Translations under genes and position numbers: made by a program
The notes under the pieces: generated by a model
Told to the model about the DNA's origin: nothing
What the model saw: only the letters and a program-made list of their open reading frames with translations
Databases searched by the model: none
Shown: piece after piece, positions 1-11,152 of the stretch
How positions within the stretch are numbered: the first letter of the stretch is position 1
Layout of the letters: each line of letters starts with the position of its first letter
Assembly (NCBI GenBank): GCA_027923505.1
Contig: BROI01000019.1
Coordinates: forward strand, 186,001 to 250,000
DNA from: Mayamaea pseudoterrestris
Lineage: Eukaryota > Bacillariophyta > Bacillariophyceae > Sellaphorales > Sellaphoraceae
Direction of reading: 5' to 3'
Length of the DNA stretch: 64,000 nucleotides

Positions 1-3000
1 CGCACCAAAGCGCCTCCCTTGGCGTATCTTTCTGAATTCCTCGCTGCTCACAATCCTGGCGAAGGCGTCGATCGCTACGTTCGGTTTGAGCTTGGCGGCG
101 AACTCGGCCGTTGCGCCGCTCTCGTCGACTTGTTTGGCTCCGCCGGCTACTCGGTTGAGACTACTGCACCCGACTCGTCGCACCAGAATGGCCCAGTTGA
201 ACGTCCTCATCGCACGATCGCCGCTGGCGTCCGCTCTTCCTTGATAGGTGCCGGGCTTGAACCAAAGTACTGGCCCTATGCTCTACATCATTTCCTCCGC
301 GTCTTCAATGCCACTATGCCTTGTGGGGATGACCACAAGACGCCGTTCGAACTGTGCGTCGGTCATCAACCCGACATGTCCAATTTTAAGACGTTTGGCT
401 GCCGTCTGTATGCCCTCCCTAGTCACGGCCGTTCCGCCAAAACCCTCAACGAAGCGAGGACTGGTGTTTTCCTGGGATACGCGCGGACAACCAAGAATGC
501 CCTATACCTGGACCTTGCCAATGGGCAAATCAAGACTTGCCAGCATGTCTCGTTTGACGAGTCTTTCAATGATTTGCCGTTTCACTTAAAGCCTCCCAAT
601 GCGCAACGGCTCGATACAATCCGCGATGACGCCGAGGATCAGGCAGATAATCACCCTCTGGCCCCTACCGACTTAGAGCAATCTCTTCTCGACCTCGACG
701 TTTCTCCCAACATGTTCTACCATACCACCGCCATATCAATGGCCTTGCGCGACGGCGCCATTGCGTGTGACTTTGCACAATGCGAGTACTTGTCTCGGCC
801 CTACGTGTCGGAGTTTCACTCGCTGCCTACCGCCCGCTTTCGTAGCTTTCCTGCTTTTCGCAAGAAATTTGTTGGCTCCTACGTTGGTGCCATCAACGGC
901 ACTCCTGTGTATACTGCCGACGACATCGCCGTCCAGATTGCTGCGCTTGCAGCCACGGCTCTCCATTCCGAAGTAACTCTCGACCTCGCCCCTATTGCGT
1001 CTACCGATCGTTCCCTTCGAACGACGCCTCTCCATCTCCGCCTCGCGGACATTCGCCGTATCAGCGCTCTTATTGCTGTTGATGGGGAGGGGGACAGCGC
1101 TCAGGCATATCAACGTACACTGACAGCCTTCGCGCGCGCTCCCGCAGATAGCGAGCTTCACGAAGCACTACTCGCTACGCACCGCGTAATCAACAGAATA
1201 CAAGCGCCTTGCCTCCGCCCACTTCATCGTCTCCAATCTACCACTATGACCGACGAGGAACGGCGACTGCCTAAACTGAATCGCTCCAGCCTTCGACGAT
1301 TGTCCAACTGGTCTGAATGGGATGCGGCTCACGACAAGCAAATAGATCAACACTACAAAGATGGCACCCTCGGCCTCCCGATGGCGACCCCGATGCCAGT
1401 AGACGGGAAGCGCCCGAATGTCCTACGCGTGGTTTGGTCCTTTATGGTGAAGGAAGACGGCCGGCGAAAAGCGCGTTCATGCATCGATGGATCCAAGCGC
1501 TCTGCCCCATGGCTGCGTCAATTTGCGGAAACATACGCATCCTGTATTGAATTACCATGCCAACGCCTCTTCTTTGCCCTCGCAGCCGCCAAGAATTACG
1601 TGGTCACTATCGCGGACACCACCAATGCGTATCAACAGTCGCCAGGCCCTTCGGAGCAATGCTACTTGCGCATAGACGACGCATATCGCTCCTGGTTTCG
1701 CAAACGCCATGGGCGAGATATTGATCCTGCGACTCATGTGGTTCCCATGCTCAAAGCTTTCCAAGGCCACCCTGAGGCTGGTCGCCTATGGGAACGAATG
1801 ATCGTCGGTATTCTTACGAAACTCGGCTACAAATCGACGACCCACGAGCGCAATCTATATTGCGGTACTACCGACGGCGAAGATGTGATTATATGCCGCG
1901 AAGTGGATGATTTTGCTGTTGCATCAGAGCATTCCGAGACCGCTGATATTCTGATTGGCGCCATCAACGAATTCGTCACCACGGAGAGCAAGGGGATTGG
2001 CAACAAAATTCCTGGGTACGGCATTGTCACCCGCTACAACGGCGTGGACATGATGCAAACGCGCGACTATATTAAACTGCATTGTGAGACCTATCTGGAC
2101 AGGATATTCCATAGTCATGGCTGGTCGGAACCTTCGTCCAGCGCCATGACCGTTCCGCTGACCTCGGATGTGGCTTCCAAGCTGGATAAGTTGACTGGGC
2201 CACCCGAAGGCACGCCCGCCGCGAAACTCATCGAGGACGCCGCTAATTTTGCGTATCGGCAGCTACTTGGCGAGCTTACCTACGCATACGTTATTTGCCG
2301 CCCCGACATTGGGTATGCAGTGACGTTCCTCAGTCGTTTCGCCCGCCATCCTGCCGGGGAGCATTTTACGGCGCTGAAGAACGTGTGCCGATACCTGCGA
2401 GGGACCAAAACATGGGGAATCATGTACTGGCGTCCTGCGCCTCGCACTGACCTTCCTGCTGTGGCACACACTGTTCCACCTGCCGATCCTGCTTCAGTCC
2501 TATTGCCCGCGTTTCCTACTTCGAGGCTCCTCGAACTAGTCGGATTTGTCGACGCCGCTCACGCGACTGAGTCCACCACTCGCCGGTCAGTTACTGGCTA
2601 CTCCTTCAACTTTGCTGGTGGCGCCATTGCCTACAAATCCAAGCTCCAAGCTACTGTCGCCACGTCTTCTACGGAAGCGGAGTTCATTGCTGCTGTTCAC
2701 GCCGCCAAGACCGCCAAATACTTGCGCTCCGTCCTACAGGACCTTGGTTTTCCACCACCAGGTCCAACCTTGCTCTATGAAGACAACCAGGCCACAATCG
2801 CCATGGTCAACAGCAATCGCCCTACCGTTCGCTCTCGGCATATCGACGTTCAGTACTTCGCAATCCAGGAATGGCGCGCCCGCCGCATTGTTGAGCTTGC
2901 GCATATTCCCGGCGTTATCAATCCAGCCGATCAACTCACTAAAGCGCTCGGATGGGTCCTTCATGCCCGCCATGCGCGACGTGCCATGGGACATTTCGGC

Positions 3001-3021
3001 CCGCCTACCGTCCTCAAGTAA
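1..3021 (+). CDS. copia Pol polyprotein, C-terminal part
   Basis: Open frame of about 1000 residues continuing in from the left edge. The order is: end of the integrase core (HQNGPVERPHRT, near bases 181-215), an integrase C-terminal region (FKTFGCRLYAL), a long linker, a copia reverse transcriptase with the catalytic VDDF motif near base 1903, and RNase H ending in the copia signature (EAEF, YEDNQA, SRHIDV; bases 2670-2860). A stretch of about 250 residues between integrase and reverse transcriptase matches no domain I recognise. The frame ends at 3021, about 100 bases before the polypurine tract, as usual for copia elements. Family assignment is secure; the subfamily is not determined. Confidence 0.93.
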   Translation, partial: RTKAPPLAYLSEFLAAHNPGEGVDRYVRFELGGELGRCAALVDLFGSAGYSVETTAPDSSHQNGPVERPHRTIAAGVRSSLIGAGLEPKYWPYALHHFLRVFNATMPCGDDHKTPFELCVGHQPDMSNFKTFGCRLYALPSHGRSAKTLNEARTGVFLGYARTTKNALYLDLANGQIKTCQHVSFDESFNDLPFHLKPPNAQRLDTIRDDAEDQADNHPLAPTDLEQSLLDLDVSPNMFYHTTAISMALRDGAIACDFAQCEYLSRPYVSEFHSLPTARFRSFPAFRKKFVGSYVGAINGTPVYTADDIAVQIAALAATALHSEVTLDLAPIASTDRSLRTTPLHLRLADIRRISALIAVDGEGDSAQAYQRTLTAFARAPADSELHEALLATHRVINRIQAPCLRPLHRLQSTTMTDEERRLPKLNRSSLRRLSNWSEWDAAHDKQIDQHYKDGTLGLPMATPMPVDGKRPNVLRVVWSFMVKEDGRRKARSCIDGSKRSAPWLRQFAETYASCIELPCQRLFFALAAAKNYVVTIADTTNAYQQSPGPSEQCYLRIDDAYRSWFRKRHGRDIDPATHVVPMLKAFQGHPEAGRLWERMIVGILTKLGYKSTTHERNLYCGTTDGEDVIICREVDDFAVASEHSETADILIGAINEFVTTESKGIGNKIPGYGIVTRYNGVDMMQTRDYIKLHCETYLDRIFHSHGWSEPSSSAMTVPLTSDVASKLDKLTGPPEGTPAAKLIEDAANFAYRQLLGELTYAYVICRPDIGYAVTFLSRFARHPAGEHFTALKNVCRYLRGTKTWGIMYWRPAPRTDLPAVAHTVPPADPASVLLPAFPTSRLLELVGFVDAAHATESTTRRSVTGYSFNFAGGAIAYKSKLQATVATSSTEAEFIAAVHAAKTAKYLRSVLQDLGFPPPGPTLLYEDNQATIAMVNSNRPTVRSRHIDVQYFAIQEWRARRIVELAHIPGVINPADQLTKALGWVLHARHARRAMGHFGPPTVLK

Positions 3022-3134
3022 GGCTCCCGTAGCTCACGACGACCCTGTCGCACAACGTTATCTCGTTCGTCAGCACGGAGTCTATGTCCAGACCTGCCCT
3101 TTCCTGGCTTCATGATGCTTAAAGCCGGGGAGGG

Positions 3135-3671
3135 TGTTGGAACATGTCTGGGAGAACACTAATTTAGCTACCCTTTGGTGATTCGGTTATGAGGGCTTTG
3201 CCGCGTCAGTCGACGGGCACCACTGGCTGGACCTCGGGACCGATGCACCCGATCACCGATTCGCTCATCTTTCTTTGTACCCTTTAAACTAAAAGCATGC
3301 CATAGACCTATTGTTATACCAAACAATAAGCCTATAAAGCCTACAGCTATATATCTAGGATTACTCCCAGTTGAATAAGAAGCGGGAACGTGGATATCAA
3401 CAGGCAAGTACCCAGTGGCCCTACCGATCCATCGGCCACGAACCAGACTGTTGCAATTGCCGCATAATTGGCCGGAGACGGACAAGCTGACTGGAAACGG
3501 TTGGTCTGCAAGGAATACAGCCTATCAACCGTCGAGTAGAGTCATTGTAGCAGGCCAGTCCTCCTTTGATCCGAACGGCACCCGCAAACGGATTCATTGA
3601 GTAGCGTCAGTGATAGTCATTCCGCTGCAGCAACCCGACCAAGCTCACAGCTGTGCAAGCTTGTTCTAACA
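3135..3671 (+). repeat. 3' LTR of the first copia element
   Basis: Begins TGTTGGAACATG directly after the purine tract AAAGCCGGGGAGGG and ends TGTTCTAACA, giving an imperfect terminal inverted repeat and the expected TG..CA ends; length about 537 bp. A reading shifted a few bases right (TGGAACATGT at 3138 to a perfect inverse ending at 3678) is also possible, but the polypurine tract favours the boundary given. No other copy lies in the window to confirm it. Confidence 0.75.
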
Positions 3672-4598
3672 TGTTCCAGCGAACGAAAATTTGTTGGCTC
3701 GCGTTGGGGCCTTGCGAATGGTTGCCATCTTTGGTTGATTCGCTAACGCTGTTGCCTTTTTTCTCTTGGCCGCTGATGGAGACGGCTTAGTTGTCGAGGT
3801 TGGCGAGGTGCTGCTGCTTGTTGGATGTGGCAATGCAGTGGACGGAACGTGTACGGCCGCACTGCTAGCTTTGGCTTTTGAAAACTTGTTTTTCTTCCAC
3901 TGCAGAATGGCTTGGTTAATATCAAGTGCCTCAGACTCGTGATCTACATCAGCCGTTGTGGTTTTCGACTGGAACGCTGTAGAAGCAACAGCCTTTTGTA
4001 TCATACGTTGGACAAGGCGTTGATTGAGCCTATCCGAATCGCCCCGATCCGACCGATACAATACGAGCGGTGCACTGGCCGTGGGTCCCAAACTCAGAGT
4101 CACTGACACAGTCTGATCTGTGCATGTGAAGAAGGATGAATCGCTATCATCTGCATGTTCCTGCAGCGCGTTTAATGCCTTGGCAATATTCATGGCTGGA
4201 ATCTGGCAATTCTCCTGTAGAAACAAGTCGTAACCAAACTGCTCAAACAGCAATCGCAAATCCTCCAATGTCAAGCTTCCGCTGCTGACATCTCTGCCTC
4301 CAGCTCCATCTGCATTCAATATCAAACCTCCAAACTGCACTGAACAAAAGGTGCGCGCGAAATGAAAGAGTGCATCAACGTATACAAGCGCATCTGATTG
4401 ATGCGGCGCCGCCACGTAACTATCGTCGTAGACTGCACTATTCAAGATTGGCGATCTCCAATATAGTCGATGAATGCGATTGTCGTTTGTCTCAGCCAGA
4501 GCCTGAGTCGTCTCGGGGCCGCCGCAGAGCTGCGCGGAAAGGAAAACGACAAATTCTTCGAGGTCAAACGAAGTTGTATGCTGAATGCTGCTAGTCAT
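3666..4598 (-). CDS. Orphan protein with basic tail, 3' end capped by a retrotransposon LTR
   Basis: A 310-residue frame whose likely start is the ATG at 4598 (MTSSIQHTTSFDLEEF); the frame is open about 42 codons further upstream, but that part looks like promoter. Residues 1 to about 200 look globular, with a hydrophobic/aromatic pattern and no family I recognise. The last 100 residues are Ser/Thr/Pro/Lys-rich with basic clusters (KRKK and RKAPTRANKF), so nuclear localisation is possible. Its final Cys codon and stop fall inside the copia LTR that ends at about 3671. The natural C-terminus has therefore been replaced, although the lost part may be small. It is divergent from SCC2 across a 357-base spacer. 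Function unknown. Confidence 0.7.
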   Translation of the reverse strand: MTSSIQHTTSFDLEEFVVFLSAQLCGGPETTQALAETNDNRIHRLYWRSPILNSAVYDDSYVAAPHQSDALVYVDALFHFARTFCSVQFGGLILNADGAGGRDVSSGSLTLEDLRLLFEQFGYDLFLQENCQIPAMNIAKALNALQEHADDSDSSFFTCTDQTVSVTLSLGPTASAPLVLYRSDRGDSDRLNQRLVQRMIQKAVASTAFQSKTTTADVDHESEALDINQAILQWKKNKFSKAKASSAAVHVPSTALPHPTSSSTSPTSTTKPSPSAAKRKKATALANQPKMATIRKAPTRANKFSFAGTC

Positions 4599-4955
4599 CT
4601 TTGTATCAGTGAAAAAATATATTTTTGATATTGATCTGAAAACGAGGCTCTTACATGCAATACAGCAACGCGAGAAGCCGCGCTTCCGCCATGGTGATGG
4701 CTGCCCTACTTCGTCGCTTTGCATGTTGGATCCAAATTTTGAAAATATCGCAACGGTGCTCCGGGTCTTTCAATCGCTGGAACCTCGCTTGCGGTGCGAC
4801 TCGCTCGCTTTTCCTGCGCCGCGTTTGTTTGCGGCGTCGTCGCTGCTGCTGCGAACAAGAGATCAGCCTTTGCCGTTTCAATGCGACAATATATATTTGA
4901 TATTGGTATATAAGTAGTTTAGTAAGAGTCATTGCATCAAGATTGCCGCATCATC
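4599..4955. promoter_or_regulatory. Divergent promoter region, orphan gene / SCC2
   Basis: Spacer of 357 bases between two divergent start codons. Each side carries a near-identical AT-rich block close to its gene: ATATTTTTGATATTGATC at about 4617-4634 and ATATATTTGATATTGGTA at about 4890-4908. The second runs into TATATAAG 50 bases before the SCC2 ATG. The shared core TTTGATATTG lies on the same strand in both copies, so it is not a simple palindrome. I read these as core-promoter or bidirectional-promoter elements; this is inference. Confidence 0.4.
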
Positions 4956-7900
4956 ATGGAAGTTTCAGCGGCGGAACGTCAGCTCGACGCGCAGAACCAG
5001 CGATTCCTCGACACGGTGGATCGCATCGTCCAGCGAGTCAATCTGCAGGAGGGCCGAGAGGGCGGTACGCCGCTGATTAAAAAGGCAAATACATCATCAG
5101 AAGGTCCATTGACAAGTACGGAAATGGGAGAGCTGAGCTTCTTGTGTTCATTGGCGAGTACGCTTCCAGAGTCGACGGAGCTAGTGCCGACTGGATTCGC
5201 CGCCGTGGAGCTTGATCAGTTGAGCGCATTGACGGACCTACTGGATCGTCATATTAATCTTGCGGCTGGAATCAATTTGTTTCAGCAGGCGCATTTAGTC
5301 ATTGTAGGAGAGGACTCCTCAGGAGCGGTTGCGACGGCGCTGGACAAGGTACGACAACTAATGAAAAGATTGCTCTGTCATTTGTCATTGCCTCGCTCCG
5401 ACACTGACCCTCAAGCATTGTCATTTTTGCAGTGGATCAAGCACCAAGGCACGCGTACTATTGTGACTCTACGTATGGGTTTGGAAGCAGCCTCGATTGT
5501 CATTTACATGGCGTCCATGCAAGGCGTCGACCGTCGGGCTACAAATGAGGATGCGATTGAAGCGTCCATTTCCTTGATGCGAAGCCATTTGCAAAAGAAT
5601 ATAATGCCAACTCTGTGTCAGACTGGACATTTGGCTATATCAAGTGGCAACGCTGTATCGCTGGAGGAAAAGATCAAGACGGACTCGTCGCCGGCGGCCA
5701 AGCGCCGAAAAATCTCGGATCATGCCGCTGCCGTGTCGCCCGCCAATATTCGACCAGTCTACAAGCTTATTCTCCCTACAATCAATGCGCAGATTCTTCT
5801 CGTTGAGCGTTTGGAGAATCTTGTCCGCCTAGTGCCATTGGACGATCAGCAGATTATGATGCTGACGAGTCCGGCCATGATGGTCTTGGAGGTTGATTGC
5901 GTTCCAATGCACAGTTGCAAATCCGTTTCGCCTGGGATCTCATTGCAAAAGGCTTACATTGCACTTGCCACTGAAGCCTTTCGTCGATACAAGCTGCACC
6001 GAGAAACCATCTTGGAAGACATGTTTCCTATCATGCTTCGACTACCGACGGGCAGGAAGGCTCGGGCGTGTCATGTGTCATACTTGGGCGTACCTTCGGG
6101 CGCATCCTTTGCCGCTTTCAACGCTTCGTTGCTCAAGGGATTGGTATCCACGGCGACGCAACCACACAATATTCAAATGATGACGGCCATGCTTTTATCT
6201 TTGGTGCAAGCATGTGTCACTCGACCGACCTATGTGGAGTTGGATAACAATTCCGAGCAACAGCAAGAGGACGTCTTTTTAAATGGCTTGCAGGAATGTA
6301 AAATGGTAGTTGACTTTTTCTGCACCCAGTTACTTGGCCGATGTTCCAAGAAAAAGAGCGTCATGGAGTTTCGGCCCATTCTCGTGAATCTTGTGGAAGA
6401 TTTATTGCTTTGCCTTTTGCTGCCGGAATATCCTGCGGCAGAGCTGATGGTATCGGGGCTTCTCTCTCGGCTTACTTTCGACATGAAGCGGTCTAGCTCA
6501 ACATTGAACTCGAAGTCGAAACAAGCGCTCGAAACAACATACTTGAATACTGCCTTTGATTTGGTTGGAAAAATTGGCTCGGTACAAGCACGCATTCTCG
6601 CCGTCTACCGCGACAAGGCTTTGCACATGACAACGACCGAACCCGTTGCACGAGATGAGCACGACGAACTAATTTTGGGGTGCTATTGCGGTAACACAAG
6701 CTCAGGAGGCCATTTGATTATTGAATGCGATAACTGTCAAATCAGCTTTCACGGAAGCTGCGTCAATATTGATCATGACATGGATGAAGATGAATGGTTT
6801 TGCGATGCTTGCAAGCTGAGCCGGCTGTTCGAGCGCGAACGATGCCGACACGAGCACGGCGGCGAGAATAGTTTTGTCAACGAAGAATATGTTTTGTATC
6901 AGTCATTCTTCTCGTTCCTTTCGCACCGAGAGGGAGGGGCATTGAAAGAGCTGCATGATGCTACACAAGTCCATTTGGCACGCTGGACGGCGGTTTTAAA
7001 TCCTCCCACCCAGAAGACAGAAAAATCGGTCAAGCCAAAGCGTATCACGCGCGGTCTTTTGGAGTTCTGGGATGTTCCTGGACCTGGAGCAGAGCCACTG
7101 ACGGACGAAGGCACCAATCGTCTGATTTTATCGTTGGCAGTCAAGACATCGCAAATCTTCAAGTGTTTCCACCCTCAAATATCTGTTATTTTGCAGCTCA
7201 TGGGTGACGGATCACACGCCTTGCGAAAGTTGTCATTGAAAGCTCTCGAAAAGGTGAGATCTCTAACTCGACACAGGAATGGATATGAGCTTGTCGATTC
7301 TATGTCCAGACTAACCTTCTAGTAACCATTTACAGACAGCGGAAGGCGATCCTGCCTTGATGGCCATGAAACATATCACTGAAGGCGTAGCGCAACGTTT
7401 TACAGATGAGTCCATCTCTGTACGCGAAGCTGCGATTGCACTTGTTGGAGCGTACATGATAAGCGCACCGAACATTGCCGACTCGTTCCACTCCTCTTTG
7501 CTTCCGTGCTTGTCGGACTCTGGTGTTAGCGTTCGCAAGCGAGCCGTCAAAATTTTTGAAGGCGTTTTGATGTCGAACGCTTCGTACAAAGGCCGTGCGC
7601 AGGCTTGCCACCTGTTACTGCAACGAGCAGCCGACCCGAAGGAAGAAGACTCAGTTCGCGACAGCATATACGATCTTTTTACGCACTTGTGGCTGCGAGG
7701 AGGACAAGACGTTGTTGCAACGGTGTCTGTGACCCGTCAGAGGGATGTTGCCTTAGTTGAGATGCAATCACCAAGCTCAACGGACGTGTCAGATCAAGCG
7801 AACCTAATTACACCTAATACTCCATCAACAACAAGTTTTGGCAAGAAGACTGTTTATTTGAAACGTTCTGACATTGCCGCGGAGCAGATGATGAAGGTTG

Positions 7901-10390
7901 TGCGATCCGGAGGAACAAATATTCATTTGGCGTCGCTGCTCAAGACGCTCATTGATGGAGAAGACACAGAAATAGTGGACCGTAAGAAGCGTGCGTCATT
8001 GGGACAAAAGTTTCGCGACGAGCTCATTGACTCTCTTTTTGAGCTGCTTATGTCCGTGGAAGAACAAAGGTCGGCTCGTTCCTCTCGCGTTGCAAAGGAT
8101 ATTGCAGCGACTCTTCAAACAATTGCTGTGTTTACAGATTTTGCTCCAATTGCTGTACTTCGCCAGATTGATGTTTTATTACTCTTCTTAAAAGCTGATA
8201 ACGGAGTATGCTTCGAAGACGAGACTGCTATCGTGTCCACTATTTGTGACATTCTCTATCGGCTCGTGATTGTGCTGCAAAATCAAGCTGCTAACCGGTT
8301 GTCCAGCTTGAAGGTGGCCATGGACCTTCGCGGAGTCGTTTGCAAGTTTCCACCGACTACAATTGAAGCAGCTATACGAGCATGGTGCGCCATCATCGAA
8401 CATGAAGATAATAAGCAATCAGAATTCTCAATCAAGTTTTTGGAGCTTTTGCGATCTTTCTATCGCCATCTAGTTTTAAAGAACGATCAGTACAATGACT
8501 TTTCGAAAGCAGATGTAAGTAAAACGAAATCCATGTGCAGGGTTGATGCAATACACTACTTCTCGTCTCACTATGGTAGTGCGCTTCGCAGCAAGATACT
8601 CGAGACAGGGTTGGTCGTTCCTTGGTTGTTATCGGTTTAATCTGCCAATATTACGGCCATCGGTTTGCATTCGTAGATTGGGATGATGTAATGGCAAATG
8701 CTATGTCAGACTTTGTCCTGCCTCCTGCAAAGACTCTCACATGGGATGAAGCGGCAATGGCCTGCTTTAGTATTTTTTCCACCTACTTGCAAAAAGCTGA
8801 CTCTTCGACCAAATGCAAAGCGTTGAGCGGCTACAGTGGCATGTTTCTCGCAGCGCCACGCTTATTGCTGAAGCTCGAAGAAATGAAGTTGATAACGTGA
8901 GTGGAATTGGCCAAGCGGACTGTTTGATCCCCCTCCATGACTAACATTACTCTCTCCCTGCAGAGCATTAATGGATGCTGGCGCCGAGATTTCACTGCAG
9001 CGCGAAACATTGCGATGCTTACAAAAGATATTGGTGGTAAGTAAGACGGTCTTTAACATGTTGCATCTGTTTCTTTCTTTCTCATATGAAATATCTTGCT
9101 TTTTCTGTATAGTCGGAAGAACTACGTATCGACGGCGGCACTGCTAAGCAAAAGGCGAAGGTTGAGCATTCAGTAACTGAACGCATCTCTGGCGACCAGG
9201 ACGGAGATGCGACAATCTTTGGTGGGATTTTGGCGAATCATGCTAATCGGCTCTGCGAAATGACGCAATCTGGGGACGTCGAACTCCGAGACGCCTCGTT
9301 GAAACTCCTCGAGGTACTCCTTCGACAAGGACTGATCAACCCGAATGACGCAGTTCCATATCTATTTGCACTCCAGGGCGACATTAACAACAGCTCAATC
9401 CGCTCGCGAGCGCTTCGTCTTCTCATGACGGAAGCCGACAAGCGCCCCGACATGATTCGTCAACGTGTGTGTGCAGGCGTGAAGAAAGCATATGAGCTCC
9501 AACGAATTATCAACCCAAAAAAGACGGACGTGTCTGCGTTGATTGGGAAACATCATGGCCGGAACACCACTTACGAATGCGTTTTCGACAGTTTGTTCAA
9601 GGAATGTATTCGGTCTAATCGAAAACAGCGCCTCGGCCTTTACGCCAACTTGCTTGGACAGTTTGAACTTTACAAGAACTCAGACTTTGAGGGACCGCAA
9701 ACATCTCGCAAAAACACAAAATCGACTCGGACTGACTTTCCGCTTCTTGGATTTTCTTCCCAAGTCCTGGCGCACTTGTCGTACAACACGGTGACGGATC
9801 CGCTGTTCATTATCCACAGTATTGGTTCTATTGTCGGTTTTCAAGGACCGCATGTGCTCGATCGACTTGCAGCATTACTCCGCCCCGTTGGTCTAGCGAG
9901 TGAAGACGAACTTGATGAAACGAATGCATCCGAAGACGTGTTGGAACGTGCCGCGAAAACCAAATTTCCCAAGAATACCAAGGAGGCGAAGGCAATTCTT
10001 GCCAACAGTTTTGACATGGTGGCTTTCGCCGAGCTATGTCAAGCTGGCGCCGGTTTGGCGCTGCTGCTTCGTTTGAAAGGCTACCTTCGTCAGCTGTATA
10101 ACTTGAGCGAAGCGCGTTGCTTGGAGTACGACCCCAACGCGAAGGAACGTCCCAACGACAAGAACATTTCCAAGAACCAGACACTGCCTCCGTTTGACGC
10201 GCACCTTGATGCTAGCCAAAAGGCCACGTCTGGTGACGTCGACGCGGTGATTCGTCAGTATGCGGATTTTAGAGTCCTTATGCGCGAGGAGACGGTCAGC
10301 GCTCAGGAAGCTGAGTTTGCCGCATCAGAATCCGAGAATGACGAAGTTGGTAACGATGATGCCGGTGAAGCGGACGTTGAGATGGATTAA
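4956..10390 (+). CDS. SCC2: Sister chromatid cohesion protein 2 (cohesin loader SCC2/NIPBL), five exons
   Basis: Loads cohesin onto chromatin in the nucleus together with Scc4. Spliced model: 4956-7253, 7336-8514, 8592-8896, 8964-9036 and 9113-10390 (1710 aa), all with GT..AG ends and consistent phases. A PHD finger (C-x-C ... CDNC ... FHGSC ... WFCDAC) sits near residues 575-620, as known from plant SCC2. HEAT repeats follow, with the NIPBL signatures SVREAAIALVG, SVRKRAVKIFEG, VVIGLICQYYG and RQGLINPNDAVPYL. The tail is acidic. A further intron at 5349-5432 (84 bases, in frame; GTACGA start and pyrimidine-rich CAG end) is likely, which would give 1682 aa and join ALDK to WIKHQ. The start is the ATG at 4956, not the upstream TTG. 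Family assignment is strong. Confidence 0.93.
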
Positions 10391-11152
10391 GTCAGATCCA
10401 AATACAGTAGCATTTGTCGCTGACCGACGAAAAAGACTCCGTCAATTACTATGAGCAGAATGACGTATTTACACGCATTGCTGGATATTATGGTCTCGCA
10501 TGTTCGATAATTCTTGCTGCCAATCAATTTTTCGCATACAACCCAACAAAAAGGACCCGTTTCGTATTATCCATTATTAGTGCATATATATAAAAACTGT
10601 AGTGAGCTTGCAACAAGTAGTGGTTAGCCAACAAATACTTGCAATCGCCAACTGTGTGCTGTGAGCTATGAGGCGCTATGCCTCCATGGTCATTTCAGTG
10701 TTAATCGAGCGACGCGTGCAACGGCGGAGCCTCAAGATGGAGGCTTAACTAAGTTTTATCTTGTGACACCGTCTAATTAAATACTTGGACTTCCACTTCC
10801 CAGTGACTGTTTCAGTCTTGAGGAAAAGTAAAATAATGCAAAATGACTGGTGCATCTTGGGTTAGGCATAAGAGGATGTTTAGGTCATTAACTCACGGAA
10901 AACGTCCTTGGGCCCTTTTACATTAGTGCCCCAAGGCCATCCACTCACGTGGCGCATGACCATGCGGAGTGCCGAAAGACCCAGCGAAGCTCACATTGGC
11001 CCGACTGACAGCTTCCACCGCCACAACGTTTTCCATCGTCCAACGCGAAGCATCCTCATTATACACCGCATCAGGTGACTCCCCACTAAAGCCTCTTTCA
11101 CTTTAAACGTCTTTTACTAATATCCGATACTACGGTAGCTACATATACAACC
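10391..11152. other. Intergenic, no gene seen
   Basis: 762 bases between the SCC2 stop and the next start. No frame with coding character was found on either strand. It contains a TATA-like run (GCATATATATAAAAAC near 10582) that may belong to an untranslated or unannotated transcript, and the probable promoter of the downstream gene. Confidence 0.5.

Larger units (their letters stand above)
1..3671 (+). mobile_element. Ty1/copia LTR retrotransposon, 3' part (5' end outside window)
   Basis: The segment carries the second half of a copia pol frame (integrase end, reverse transcriptase, RNase H) that is already open at base 1, then a purine-rich tract at 3121-3134 and an LTR at 3135-3671. The domain order integrase before reverse transcriptase identifies Ty1/copia rather than Ty3/gypsy. 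The visible part looks whole. The 5' LTR, gag and protease lie outside the window, so the target duplication and LTR divergence (age) cannot be read. The element ends inside the 3' end of the minus-strand orphan gene at 3666-4598. Confidence 0.93.

Noticed and set aside
736-1161. Minus-strand frames within the first copia pol
   Set aside because: Antisense to an open, domain-bearing Pol frame.
8541-8640. Continuation of SCC2 exon 2 past 8514 as coding
   Set aside because: A strong GTAAGT at 8515 with an acceptor at 8591 restores the conserved VVIGLICQYYG segment; the unspliced frame stops without matching the family.
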